A stretch of DNA of 15,250 nucleotides. Source: an uncultured Prevotella sp. (GTDB taxonomy: Bacteria; Bacteroidota; Bacteroidia; Bacteroidales; Bacteroidaceae). The notes under the pieces were generated by a model. The model made no database searches, was not told the origin of the DNA, and worked only from the letters and a program-made list of their open reading frames with translations. Position 1 is the first letter of the stretch, and each line of letters begins with the position of its first letter. Made by a program: the position numbers and the translations under genes. The DNA lies in NCBI GenBank assembly GCA_934229335.1, contig CAKQDQ010000050.1, forward strand, positions 1-15,250, read 5' to 3'. Below are positions 1-7,001 of this stretch, in pieces.

Positions 1-482
1 GCTTTTGTCACAGCGTCAATAACGCGTGCCAGATACTCATTGTCGGTACGACCAGCGTCCTCTGCATAGAACTCAACATCCTCTACATACTTCTTTGCGT
101 ACTTCACGGCACGAACGGCACGTTCAATAATTTCCTCGCGAGTAGAGTTAAACTTATATTTAATGTGTGACTCACTGGTACCTATACCAGTGTGAATACG
201 CTTGTGCTTAGCATACTTAAGAGCCTCTGCAGCGCAGTCAATATCTTTCTCAACGGCACGTGTAAGGGCACAGATAGTAGGCCATGTAACAGCCTTTGAA
301 ATCTCGATTACAGAGTTGAAGTCGCCAGGGCTTGAAATAGGGAAGCCTGCTTCGATAACGTCAACTCCCAGTTGCTCCAGTGCTTTTGCTACCTGAATTT
401 TCTCAATAGTGTTCAACTGACATCCAGGAACCTGCTCACCGTCGCGCAGGGTGGTGTCGAAAATATACAATCTATCTGCCAT
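1..482 (-). CDS. leuA: 2-isopropylmalate synthase, N-terminal part (runs off the left edge)
   Basis: Condenses acetyl-CoA with 2-oxoisovalerate to give 2-isopropylmalate, the first committed step of leucine biosynthesis in the cytoplasm. About 160 residues are visible. Seen: the start [20 protein letters not shown], where TTLRDGEQ (residues 10-17) is the HMGL/IPMS family signature with the metal-binding Asp14; then [17 protein letters not shown], the next conserved barrel strand; then a segment ending in [11 protein letters not shown], also conserved in IPMS enzymes. The family is usually about 500 residues, so two thirds lies outside the window. Homocitrate synthase and citramalate synthase share the fold, but the leucine-type attenuator just upstream favours LeuA. 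The ATG start is the first Met before the conserved strand; no clear Shine-Dalgarno site is present, as is usual in Bacteroidetes. Confidence 0.93.
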   Translation of the reverse strand, partial: MADRLYIFDTTLRDGEQVPGCQLNTIEKIQVAKALEQLGVDVIEAGFPISSPGDFNSVIEISKAVTWPTICALTRAVEKDIDCAAEALKYAKHKRIHTGIGTSESHIKYKFNSTREEIIERAVRAVKYAKKYVEDVEFYAEDAGRTDNEYLARVIDAVTK

Positions 483-560
483 AATTATATAATGTGTATT
501 ACGTTATTTATTTCTCTATGCTTAGTTTGCTTACGTTAAGTGTATGCTTATATAATGAAA

Positions 561-598
561 AAGCCTTCTTCGCTCCCCACGGGAAGTGAAAAAGGCTT
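561..598 (-). terminator. Intrinsic terminator acting as the leu attenuator
   Basis: Read on the minus strand, AAGCCTTTTTCACTTCCC folds back on GGGAGCGAAGAAGGCTT around a short GTG loop. The outer seven pairs (AAGCCTT/AAGGCTT) and the inner CCC/GGG are perfect; one mismatch and one bulge lie in between. A run of five T follows at once. It lies between the leader peptide gene and leuA, about 80 bases before the leuA start, so its use would stop transcription before leuA. The 5' arm contains TCACTTCCC, the exact complement of a segment inside the leader ORF (see the antiterminator entry). This makes it a conditional terminator rather than a simple gene end. Confidence 0.85.
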
Positions 599-618
599 AC
601 GCTGTATGTTGTTCACAA

Positions 619-702
619 TTATAGGCACACCTTATCACTTCCCCTCTTTCGTAGAAGGAGAAGACCGATAATAAGGCTGCTAATAATGTTTACATTTCTC
701 AT
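619..702 (-). CDS. Leucine/isoleucine-rich leader peptide of the leu operon attenuator
   Basis: A 27-codon ORF with an ATG start. Residues 4-12 read VNIISSLII; residues 14-17 are four Leu codons in a row (CTT CTC CTT CTA, 663-652), followed by RKRGSDKVCL and TAA. Ten of 27 residues are Ile, Leu or Val. The ORF sits about 25 bases downstream of a good Bacteroidetes promoter and upstream of a terminator and leuA, the layout of a classical amino-acid attenuation leader. Inferred mechanism: when leucyl-tRNA is scarce the ribosome stalls on the Leu run, leaving the segment at 643-631 free to pair with the terminator's 5' arm, and leuA is transcribed. When leucine is plentiful the ribosome reaches the stop codon, masks that segment, and the terminator forms. 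The product is probably only regulatory. A different-frame ATG at 712 gives a 10-residue ORF without branched-chain codons and is less likely. Confidence 0.85.
   Translation of the reverse strand: MRNVNIISSLIIGLLLLRKRGSDKVCL
631..643 (-). promoter_or_regulatory. Antiterminator arm within the leader ORF
   Basis: The minus-strand segment GGGAAGTGATAAG lies just after the Leu codon run and before the leader stop codon. Its first nine bases, GGGAAGTGA (643-635), are the exact reverse complement of TCACTTCCC in the terminator's 5' arm (589-581). The following AAGG can also pair with CCTT at the base of that arm across a small internal loop. This pairing and the terminator stem exclude each other, which is the requirement for an attenuation switch. 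The pairing is visible in the sequence; its use in the cell is inferred. Confidence 0.75.
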
Positions 703-732
703 CGTTCTTCATTATATGTTCTAAATCGGGTG

Positions 733-763
733 CAAAGATAACTTTTTTTTATGAAATATGCAA
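733..763 (-). promoter_or_regulatory. Bacteroidetes-type promoter for the leu leader
   Basis: On the minus strand TTG (763-761) and TATCTTTG (740-733) are separated by exactly 20 bases. This matches the primary sigma factor consensus of Bacteroidetes (TTTG, 19-21 bases, TAnnTTTG). Transcription would begin near 726-728, about 25 bases before the leader peptide ATG. It is the best-matched promoter in the window. Confidence 0.8.
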
Positions 764-850
764 GAAAACCGTAAGTTTTTTGGTTGTTTTGGTTATAATT
801 TATGACAAGTGTAATGCTTCAAATAACACTATGTGTAGTTTCATGATTAA

Positions 851-1285
851 TTAATCCAAGTCTGTAATTACCGAATTTTCTAAAACTTTTCCAATAGGCA
901 CTCCATTAATCTTGAGATTGTTCCATATCATAGTAGAATCATCAAAAGTGTCCAAGACTTCCCCCGCAGAGCACGTGTTAAGTACCCCGTCAGAGCCAGA
1001 TTTGTCCATCTCGCATTTACCGTCCCAATTAGGGTTAGGATAAATACGTCGTACTTCTATAGGACGTTTTTCAGTCTCTATAGTGTACCATTGGCGGTCT
1101 TTCAACCAATAGAAAAGGATATTAAGCCCTACGATTTCTACAACATATCTAAATATAGTTTCAGGATCATCTGATTGTGCGTCCATGATAATAGTTTCTC
1201 CCCATCCCAAATCGCTTTTTCTGATACTCTTATCCCCATTATTGCCAACTCTAAGGAAATTGGTAATTAAAATTTTATCATCCAT
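851..1285 (-). CDS. Unknown 144-residue protein; candidate orphan immunity protein
   Basis: I do not recognise this family. It is a soluble, acidic protein with no signal peptide or clear membrane segment. A hydrophobic stretch at about residues 46-60 (FRYVVEIVGLNILFY) and many Trp and Asp residues are visible. The start MDDKILI lies two bases after the stop of a 41-codon coding remnant, so the two were probably translated together. Small, acidic, single-domain proteins placed directly after the C-terminal end of a larger gene are typical of immunity proteins following polymorphic toxins, and that is my inferred role, without domain evidence. It follows zorD on the same strand but is separated from it by about 310 bases, so it need not belong to the Zorya operon. 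The product may be an accessory defence protein instead. Confidence 0.6.
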   Translation of the reverse strand: MDDKILITNFLRVGNNGDKSIRKSDLGWGETIIMDAQSDDPETIFRYVVEIVGLNILFYWLKDRQWYTIETEKRPIEVRRIYPNPNWDGKCEMDKSGSDGVLNTCSAGEVLDTFDDSTMIWNNLKINGVPIGKVLENSVITDLD

Positions 1286-1287
1286 AA

Positions 1288-1413
1288 TTATTTATGACTT
1301 TTATTGTATTCTAATGCTTGGTTCATCAATCTACGGTCACGATTGCTTAACTCGTGAGAGTTGTGTTTATCGTGACTTTTACGTCCAACGATATTGTTGT
1401 TCCAATAATGAGT
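1288..1413 (-). pseudogene. 41-codon 3' remnant of a lost gene (possible toxin tail)
   Basis: An open stretch with no start codon near its beginning. It reads THYWNNNIVGRKSHDKHNSH and continues ELSNRDRRLMNQALEYNKSHK to a TAA, two bases before the ATG of the next gene. The His, Arg and Lys richness and the compact helical end resemble the C-terminal tip of a nuclease-like or toxin domain, but no known motif can be assigned. Upstream in the same frame there is a stop codon, and the earlier reading (IIWNHSDFLE then stop) has no continuing ORF, so the 5' part of the gene is absent or decayed. Coding status rests on its composition and its tight spacing to the following gene, so it is moderately supported only. 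Confidence 0.45.
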
Positions 1414-1594
1414 TTACTCTAAAAAATCAGAGTGATTCCAAATTATAAGCAATGTACAAATTACATTCTTCTAATATGTGGTCTTAAAAGGAAATATACC
1501 TTTCAATAAGCATTGTTTAAGGTTTTACAGTCAAAAACTGTAACAAAAATGTAAAAGCAAAAGCTTGAACCACTTTTGTAGCGGACTCATAAAT
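1414..1594. other. AT-rich gap after zorD with one small hairpin
   Basis: Together with the remnant before it, this gap separates zorD from the next intact gene. It holds one perfect seven-base inverted repeat, TTACAGT/ACTGTAA (1525-1531 and 1537-1543, loop CAAAA). On the minus strand the stem is followed by AAAACC rather than a T-run, so it is not a convincing intrinsic terminator for zorD. No credible ORF, promoter or RNA gene was seen. Confidence 0.4.
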
Positions 1595-4354
1595 CTAAAC
1601 TCCCAATAATTTTTGACCGATTTCCTCTGGTTTAACTTCCACTCTTTCCGTTGGGAAAATTGTAGAAGTTGCAAGAGATGTTTTGCGAGACAACAAATCA
1701 TCTAATGTTTCATCAAAAGATTTGATATCAGATCTTACAGCCATTGGATAGTAAACGAATACATCTTTGGTCTGTCCAATACGATATGCACGGTCAGTTG
1801 CCTGATTTTCTTTTGCAGGATTCCAATGTCTGCTATAATGGATGACATGATTAGCCGCTGTTACATTAAGTCCCATACCTGCTGCTACGGGTGACATGAT
1901 TATCACGTTAAAACCATCAATAGCTTGAAATTCGTCTATACTTGATTGTCTTGACTGCTTGTTCGGTGTATTTCTCTTAACAATAGATGGTGTATCACCA
2001 TTGATTATTTTAGTAATAATGCCATATCTTTTAAGGCAAAGTTTCTGAAGCATTTTTTGTGTTTCCTTGCGTTCTACGAAGATAATAACCTTCTCTTCTT
2101 TTTTCTTTATTTCATCAAGAAATTTGATAGTAGCTTGCAGTCTTGCGCTTGTATCTACAATTTCATCTGTTTCGTGATTTAGAAGAGTCGAATCATAAAG
2201 ATACGGATGCTCTGAAACCTCTCGTAGGTGCATGATTGTAATGAGCATATTTGGCTGTATGCCGCTCGTATAGTCATTCACAACAGAGGCATAGGCTTCC
2301 TTTTGTACTGGTGGCATAAGCACTTTTTCTTTTAATTCTATCTTGTCTGGCAAATCCTTTGCGGCATCTTTTTTCAATCGTCGCATAAAGTACACACCAA
2401 GTTTGTCATGAACCTCGTTGCCTAAAGCCACGATATCAGTATCTTCCTTCTTTAGAGGATTCTGATATTGAGCAGCAAATGCCTTTGCGTTACCAAGAAG
2501 ACCAGGCACACAGAAGTCCATAATGCACCACAAATCAAGCAGAGAGTTCTCTACAGGTGTACCTGTCATGGCTATTTTGAAGTTACATTTTAAAGCTTTA
2601 GCTGCATTTGTTACAAGTGTACCGGGTGATTTTATCTTTTGTGCTTCGTCCAAAGCAACCACGTCAAATTCTACAGCACAGAAGTTTAATTGAGAGATGC
2701 GCAGAGATTCATAATTCGTAAGAATGATATCCATCTTTTGCATCTTATCTACTATGCTCTTATCGAACTTTCTTGTTACATCTTTTGATGTCAGCATGTT
2801 GATTTTCATGCGAGGTTGCATGAAGAATCTTTCATACTCATTCTTCCAGTTTTCTAATAGAGATATTGGTGCAACAATAAGATACGGTTTATGATTGGCA
2901 TACTTGCGTGAATGCCAGTCTATAAAATATAGTATCTGTAGAGTCTTGCCAAGTCCCATATCATCAGCCATCAGGCATCCACTGGCTTTACTCTTATACA
3001 GGTGTTGCAGCCATGCCACACCCTCTTTTTGATGGTCTTTAAGAGAGAAGCCCTCTTGAAGAAACGAGTCTGCAAAGAGCGTATATTTATCACCTTTCTC
3101 TATAGTTCTTTCCTTTACCGCAAATCCAAGTTCTTCTGCATTTTCTTCGATAATGAGTACATTTCTCGCATCATTGCCATTCTTGCTTTCAACTTTAGCT
3201 GGCTGTGAAGGATTATTCAACTGCTTTTCAGCAGTTTGAGCAAGAAATATTGCATCTTCGATGTCAAGTTGAGTATTGTTGTATTCGACAATGCCTTTTT
3301 TATTTTCTTTTGCTGATTGGATTTCTCTCTTCAGCTTTTCCAATTCTTCTTCACTGTTAATGGTGACTTTTGTTGTGCCATTTTGGGGTGTTTCAACGGT
3401 TGCGCCAGCAATCCAACAAGATTTATATGGACAAATGAAAGGATAAAACTTTGGCTTATATACACCTATTTCAATCACTCTGTCACTATACAGTTCAGAT
3501 AAATCAAAAGCGTTAGGGTCAAAGTATTCTGTAGGTTGTTCTATCATCTTCTGAATTTCTTCCCTGGTCTTGTGTTTTCCGCACTGTTGTTTCAAATAAT
3601 GCAGGTTTTCTTTCTGTTCCTTATTAAGTACAATGCGAATTCGTTCACCATTTTCACGCTGAACAGGATATTGAGCTTGCACCTTACGCATTTTGGCAAA
3701 ATACGTTTGGAATTTGTCATTCTCTTCAATATCTATAGCAGGTTCTACAGTAAATCCTTCATCATCTCGTCCTATTTCTATCTTAATACGCTCTGGCGCA
3801 TATACATTTTCATTATCAAGATAACTATCTAATTGGCAACTCGCCTGTTCTGCAAGCTCTTTTATCTCTGCAAAACAGCGAAGATTGTAATCTGTTGTTT
3901 TATCTTCTTCTGGTGTTGAATTGAAAGTATCAATTCTGTTGAGTAAAGCATACTGAGCTTCATTGAGTAAGTATTTATCATGTCCTTTGACTAAGATGTT
4001 TCCACTTCGCTCACATACAATTAATTCTCCATCAGGAACATATGTAAGGAACTCTACTTTATATTGAAAGTCAGATAAGTTGAGCATACTTGTGCCAACG
4101 AGACGCATAGCTTTATCATATGGCTGTGGTACTCCAAGAAGTATTTTTTCATCCTCATCCAAAAGATATATATTCTCGTAAGGTAACAAGCATCCTTCCT
4201 TGGAGGCATAAGCATAGCCATTATCTACTAATGTTGCAAGAGGCAAATAGTAGATACAATCATCCGTGGCCTTCCATTCTTGGAAATGGAGGTCGTGACC
4301 ATTGTAATTGACAATGAACATGATGCCTTTACTGTTTATAATCTGACTTAACAT
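1595..4354 (-). CDS. zorD: ZorD: SNF2-family helicase of the Zorya defence system
   Basis: A 919-residue cytoplasmic ATPase expected to translocate on, and in Zorya to help destroy, invading phage DNA. Residues 1 to about 430 are an N-terminal region without recognisable motifs, probably regulatory or DNA-contacting. The SNF2 core follows: LKDHQKEGVAWL (438-449), Walker A DDMGLGKT (464-471), Walker B DEAQ (569-572, the variant common in bacterial SNF2 proteins), TGTPVENS (597-604, motif III), GMGLNVTAANHVI (826-838, motif V) and QATDRAYRIGQ (851-861, motif VI with the arginine fingers). All key residues look intact. The gene starts 8 bases after the zorC stop, so it is the last gene of the zorABCD operon. 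A bacterial SNF2 helicase alone could belong to DISARM or a restriction system; the zorAB neighbours decide the assignment. A second Met at residue 12 is a possible alternative start. Confidence 0.9.
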   Translation of the reverse strand: MLSQIINSKGIMFIVNYNGHDLHFQEWKATDDCIYYLPLATLVDNGYAYASKEGCLLPYENIYLLDEDEKILLGVPQPYDKAMRLVGTSMLNLSDFQYKVEFLTYVPDGELIVCERSGNILVKGHDKYLLNEAQYALLNRIDTFNSTPEEDKTTDYNLRCFAEIKELAEQASCQLDSYLDNENVYAPERIKIEIGRDDEGFTVEPAIDIEENDKFQTYFAKMRKVQAQYPVQRENGERIRIVLNKEQKENLHYLKQQCGKHKTREEIQKMIEQPTEYFDPNAFDLSELYSDRVIEIGVYKPKFYPFICPYKSCWIAGATVETPQNGTTKVTINSEEELEKLKREIQSAKENKKGIVEYNNTQLDIEDAIFLAQTAEKQLNNPSQPAKVESKNGNDARNVLIIEENAEELGFAVKERTIEKGDKYTLFADSFLQEGFSLKDHQKEGVAWLQHLYKSKASGCLMADDMGLGKTLQILYFIDWHSRKYANHKPYLIVAPISLLENWKNEYERFFMQPRMKINMLTSKDVTRKFDKSIVDKMQKMDIILTNYESLRISQLNFCAVEFDVVALDEAQKIKSPGTLVTNAAKALKCNFKIAMTGTPVENSLLDLWCIMDFCVPGLLGNAKAFAAQYQNPLKKEDTDIVALGNEVHDKLGVYFMRRLKKDAAKDLPDKIELKEKVLMPPVQKEAYASVVNDYTSGIQPNMLITIMHLREVSEHPYLYDSTLLNHETDEIVDTSARLQATIKFLDEIKKKEEKVIIFVERKETQKMLQKLCLKRYGIITKIINGDTPSIVKRNTPNKQSRQSSIDEFQAIDGFNVIIMSPVAAGMGLNVTAANHVIHYSRHWNPAKENQATDRAYRIGQTKDVFVYYPMAVRSDIKSFDETLDDLLSRKTSLATSTIFPTERVEVKPEEIGQKLLGV

Positions 4355-4362
4355 ATTTATTT

Positions 4363-6303
4363 CTAAATTTTTACTCTAATAAAGTCGTTTTTGCTATATT
4401 CTTGTTTATACATAAGAAAATCTTCTACTTCTTTTATGTATCCGATAGATAATTCACAACCACTTATAGAATGTACTATTTGTTGCCATCCACTTGTGTT
4501 TGTTTTTTTTATCCAAATGTTACCTATAGGTTTTGCCCCGCTAACCAGTGGGTGTATATAGACATACTGCTGCCATCTTGAAATGTATATATAGAAACCT
4601 TTATGGTTGCATACAATTCTACACTTGTCATGTGCTATCCATTTACTCGAAATTGACCATGAGATTCGTGTTTCATAAACAACTTCTTTGTTATTTTGTG
4701 ATTGTGGAGTAGAAGACTTCACCTCATTCTTAACATTCGACTTTTTGTTCTCGGCTCTTGTCGTCGTTTTCTTATAGCCATGTGCATCATCCTCTAAGTC
4801 TTTTTCTATAGGTTTGACCTGTGGCTTATATTCTTCTTTTGGGATAGGCTTTGCCTTGAATAAATCATTGTCTTTTGAATCCTGAAAAGAGATATTTGTG
4901 TTACTTGAAGATAATACCATTTCTCGCATCCAGCCATTTAAGCGATCCTGCCAATAACCCTGATGGGTCATACGTCCTTCTTCGTAGTGAGTTTGATATC
5001 CCCAATCGCTTATATCTATAAGATTATTCATAGAAGTAATCTTCAAATCGGCAGTACTGTTAATAAACCTCCTTTTATTAGTGACCAGTTTTACCTTTTC
5101 GCGTTTGTGGTTGTAAACATACAGGGCACCTGTATCAGAAAACTCTACTATCATTTTATCCTTAATGAACAATACAAGAGCTGAAGTCTGCGATGTGCGA
5201 GACTCTGTCTCTATGTAAAATGGTAGGAATATACCGCTTACACGGCTATCTCCTTGTAGCAAGCGTTTTGTTGCTGTCGAACCAACAATTCTAAAGGCAC
5301 TGACATATTCAACATACCTAAGCCAGAAGACCTTACGGTCTCTGTCTTGCACACAAACTTCAAAGAAAGTTTCGATAATCTTCCGGTTGAACCAAAGATT
5401 TACAAGTTGCTTGGCCTTTTTTAGTTTCTGCGCTTCTTTTTCTGTTGCACCAATAAAAGGTGCCCATGTTGAAGTCAATGTAATATCACCAAGTATTCTG
5501 TTGGCAAATTTGCATAACCTTGTACGTTTCAACTCGTTACCACTTTTATTAACACGTGTGACTAAATCTGCAAATACCAATTTCTTGGTGCGATCATTAT
5601 CATGAAGTTCAATAACAGACTCAACATAGTCAAGATCGGTTATTTTGTTGGCTTCAAAGAAGTTTACAATCACATCAGAATAGTAAGATTGACTAATAGA
5701 AGTAGACTTGTTGCAGAAGTATGATGGGGCATCTTTTAAATCCTGTTTCTTTTGAGTCAACAAAGCACACAAACGTCGTGGACCTGCTTCTTCAAAAAGA
5801 TTGGCATGATTCTTCATCGCCATATACTTTTTATTGTTGTCCTTGTAAGCTTGTAACTTCTTCCTGAGAAGCTCACCTGTCTGCGCACGAAGTTCTGGAT
5901 CAATCATGTTCCATGTGTCAAGGCAATAGAATGACAATCCATTGAAAAACAAGTCCCTCCAGTTGGAATCAAGAAGAGTTAATGCATACTGATATGCACC
6001 TTCATTGCCTTGCAATTTCATGAGGTAATATGATACAATGCGAAGTTCACGAATACTCCAGATACTCATATCCTGATTCTTCTCCTTAGCATTTTTGATT
6101 ACCTTCATTATGACTTCGTCAATGGTCTGCTGAGAAACTTTTACGGCTGTGTCTGTCATCATGCGCTCCTCAATTTCTTTTAAGGTACGCACGTTGCGGT
6201 TGATGGCCAACTCTGTCTGATGGTCAACAGCACGGTCTGCTTGCAGGTGGAAGTCCTGCAAGATACCTTTATTGATATTTAGGAGTGCATATATATCTTC
6301 CAT
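4363..6303 (-). CDS. zorC: ZorC: EH-signature protein of type I Zorya, with a C-terminal extension
   Basis: A 646-residue soluble protein between zorB and zorD, the position of ZorC. In known type I Zorya, ZorC is a DNA-binding effector partner carrying an EH-signature domain. The region at about 325-460 fits this: VFWLRYVEYVSAFRIVGS, then MIVEFSDTGALYVYN with candidate Glu387, then MTHQGYWQDRLNGWM with candidate His447. I take these as the E and H of the signature by pattern, not by alignment. Residues 1-320 are mostly helical-looking. After the EH region comes a charged, low-complexity linker (about 485-540, Lys/Glu/Ser/Thr/Asn-rich) and a further Trp/Tyr-rich segment (541-646) that looks like a small beta domain (KGFYIYISRWQQYVYIHPLV). 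This extension appears unusual for ZorC. The start codon overlaps the zorB stop by one base, suggesting coupled translation. Confidence 0.78.
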   Translation of the reverse strand: MEDIYALLNINKGILQDFHLQADRAVDHQTELAINRNVRTLKEIEERMMTDTAVKVSQQTIDEVIMKVIKNAKEKNQDMSIWSIRELRIVSYYLMKLQGNEGAYQYALTLLDSNWRDLFFNGLSFYCLDTWNMIDPELRAQTGELLRKKLQAYKDNNKKYMAMKNHANLFEEAGPRRLCALLTQKKQDLKDAPSYFCNKSTSISQSYYSDVIVNFFEANKITDLDYVESVIELHDNDRTKKLVFADLVTRVNKSGNELKRTRLCKFANRILGDITLTSTWAPFIGATEKEAQKLKKAKQLVNLWFNRKIIETFFEVCVQDRDRKVFWLRYVEYVSAFRIVGSTATKRLLQGDSRVSGIFLPFYIETESRTSQTSALVLFIKDKMIVEFSDTGALYVYNHKREKVKLVTNKRRFINSTADLKITSMNNLIDISDWGYQTHYEEGRMTHQGYWQDRLNGWMREMVLSSSNTNISFQDSKDNDLFKAKPIPKEEYKPQVKPIEKDLEDDAHGYKKTTTRAENKKSNVKNEVKSSTPQSQNNKEVVYETRISWSISSKWIAHDKCRIVCNHKGFYIYISRWQQYVYIHPLVSGAKPIGNIWIKKTNTSGWQQIVHSISGCELSIGYIKEVEDFLMYKQEYSKNDFIRVKI

Positions 6304-7001
6304 TATTTTTTCTTATTTATTAATCGCTTATTAGCAATGTCTTCCAGCTGCTTTTCTGCGTTTGTTCTTACTCGAAACTCGACACGTCGAGATAAGAATT
6401 TATCTTCTTCTCCATTCTTCTTGTATATCAAATGGCTTGATGACAAGCCGTTGGCTGTTACGAGCTTCTTCATCCAGATGATATCTTTTGGTGGCATCAA
6501 ACTAAAACAATATTGGAGTACAGATCTTGTTCTGTCCTGTGACAACTCCATGTTTGAGTAGTAGTTACCATTACTATTCGTATGTCCCTCGATTCGTATC
6601 TCAACAATGTTGTCACGATATTCAGGTCGCTTGAGCACAGCTATGTATCTTGGAAAGAAATCGTTTAGAATATCCTTGAATCTTGGTTTTAATTCCTGTT
6701 TACCTTCGTCGAACAGCATTGATGGCTCTTGAAAACGTATGCACAGTGAAGAGTCTATGGTTGCTCTCCATGTAGCTAAATCATCTTTGAACTCCTTTTG
6801 GAGATCTATGTATAATTGTGTCTTGGTCTTATCGTACTTTTTGACTATTGCTTCATCTTGTTCTGCATTTTTTTGCACCTGCAAAAGTGCACCCATCAGT
6901 AGCAGAATAAAAATGAATAGAAGACCTGCCATCAAGTCACCAGTAGAGAGTGCAAATGCATTTTCTTCTCTGCCTTCGTGTTTAATATGTCTTTTCTTCA
7001 T
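6303..7001 (-). CDS. zorB: ZorB: OmpA/MotB-like stator subunit of Zorya
   Basis: A 232-residue inner membrane protein anchored to peptidoglycan. A short basic N-terminus precedes one membrane segment at about 23-41 (LMAGLLFIFILLLMGALLQ). Asp22 in STGDLMAG stands at its cytoplasmic edge, where MotB and ZorB place the ion-binding Asp, so proton or sodium flux should pass here. A periplasmic OmpA-like domain follows (about 85-212): LFDEGKQELKPRF, then IEGHTNSNG (137-145), then NMELSQDRTRSV (150-161, with the Arg that contacts peptidoglycan in the family), then SRRVEFRV (204-211). With ZorA it should form the 5:2 motor complex that senses phage at the envelope. Its ATG overlaps the zorA stop by one base. 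A stand-alone MotB or TolR is excluded by the helicase and ZorC genes in the same operon. Confidence 0.92.
   Translation of the reverse strand: MKKRHIKHEGREENAFALSTGDLMAGLLFIFILLLMGALLQVQKNAEQDEAIVKKYDKTKTQLYIDLQKEFKDDLATWRATIDSSLCIRFQEPSMLFDEGKQELKPRFKDILNDFFPRYIAVLKRPEYRDNIVEIRIEGHTNSNGNYYSNMELSQDRTRSVLQYCFSLMPPKDIIWMKKLVTANGLSSSHLIYKKNGEEDKFLSRRVEFRVRTNAEKQLEDIANKRLINKKK

Noticed and set aside
680..712. Alternative leader ORF starting at 712 (MKNDEKCKHY)
   Set aside because: It has no Leu, Ile or Val codons and overlaps out of frame with the Leu-rich leader, which fits attenuation before leuA.
1185..1448. Plus-strand ORF of 87 codons across the 144-residue gene and the remnant
   Set aside because: Its product is Cys/Ile/Ser-rich without any domain, and it overlaps antisense to two better-supported minus-strand readings.
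1525..1543. Intrinsic terminator after zorD
   Set aside because: The seven-base stem is AT-rich and is not followed by a T-run on the minus strand.
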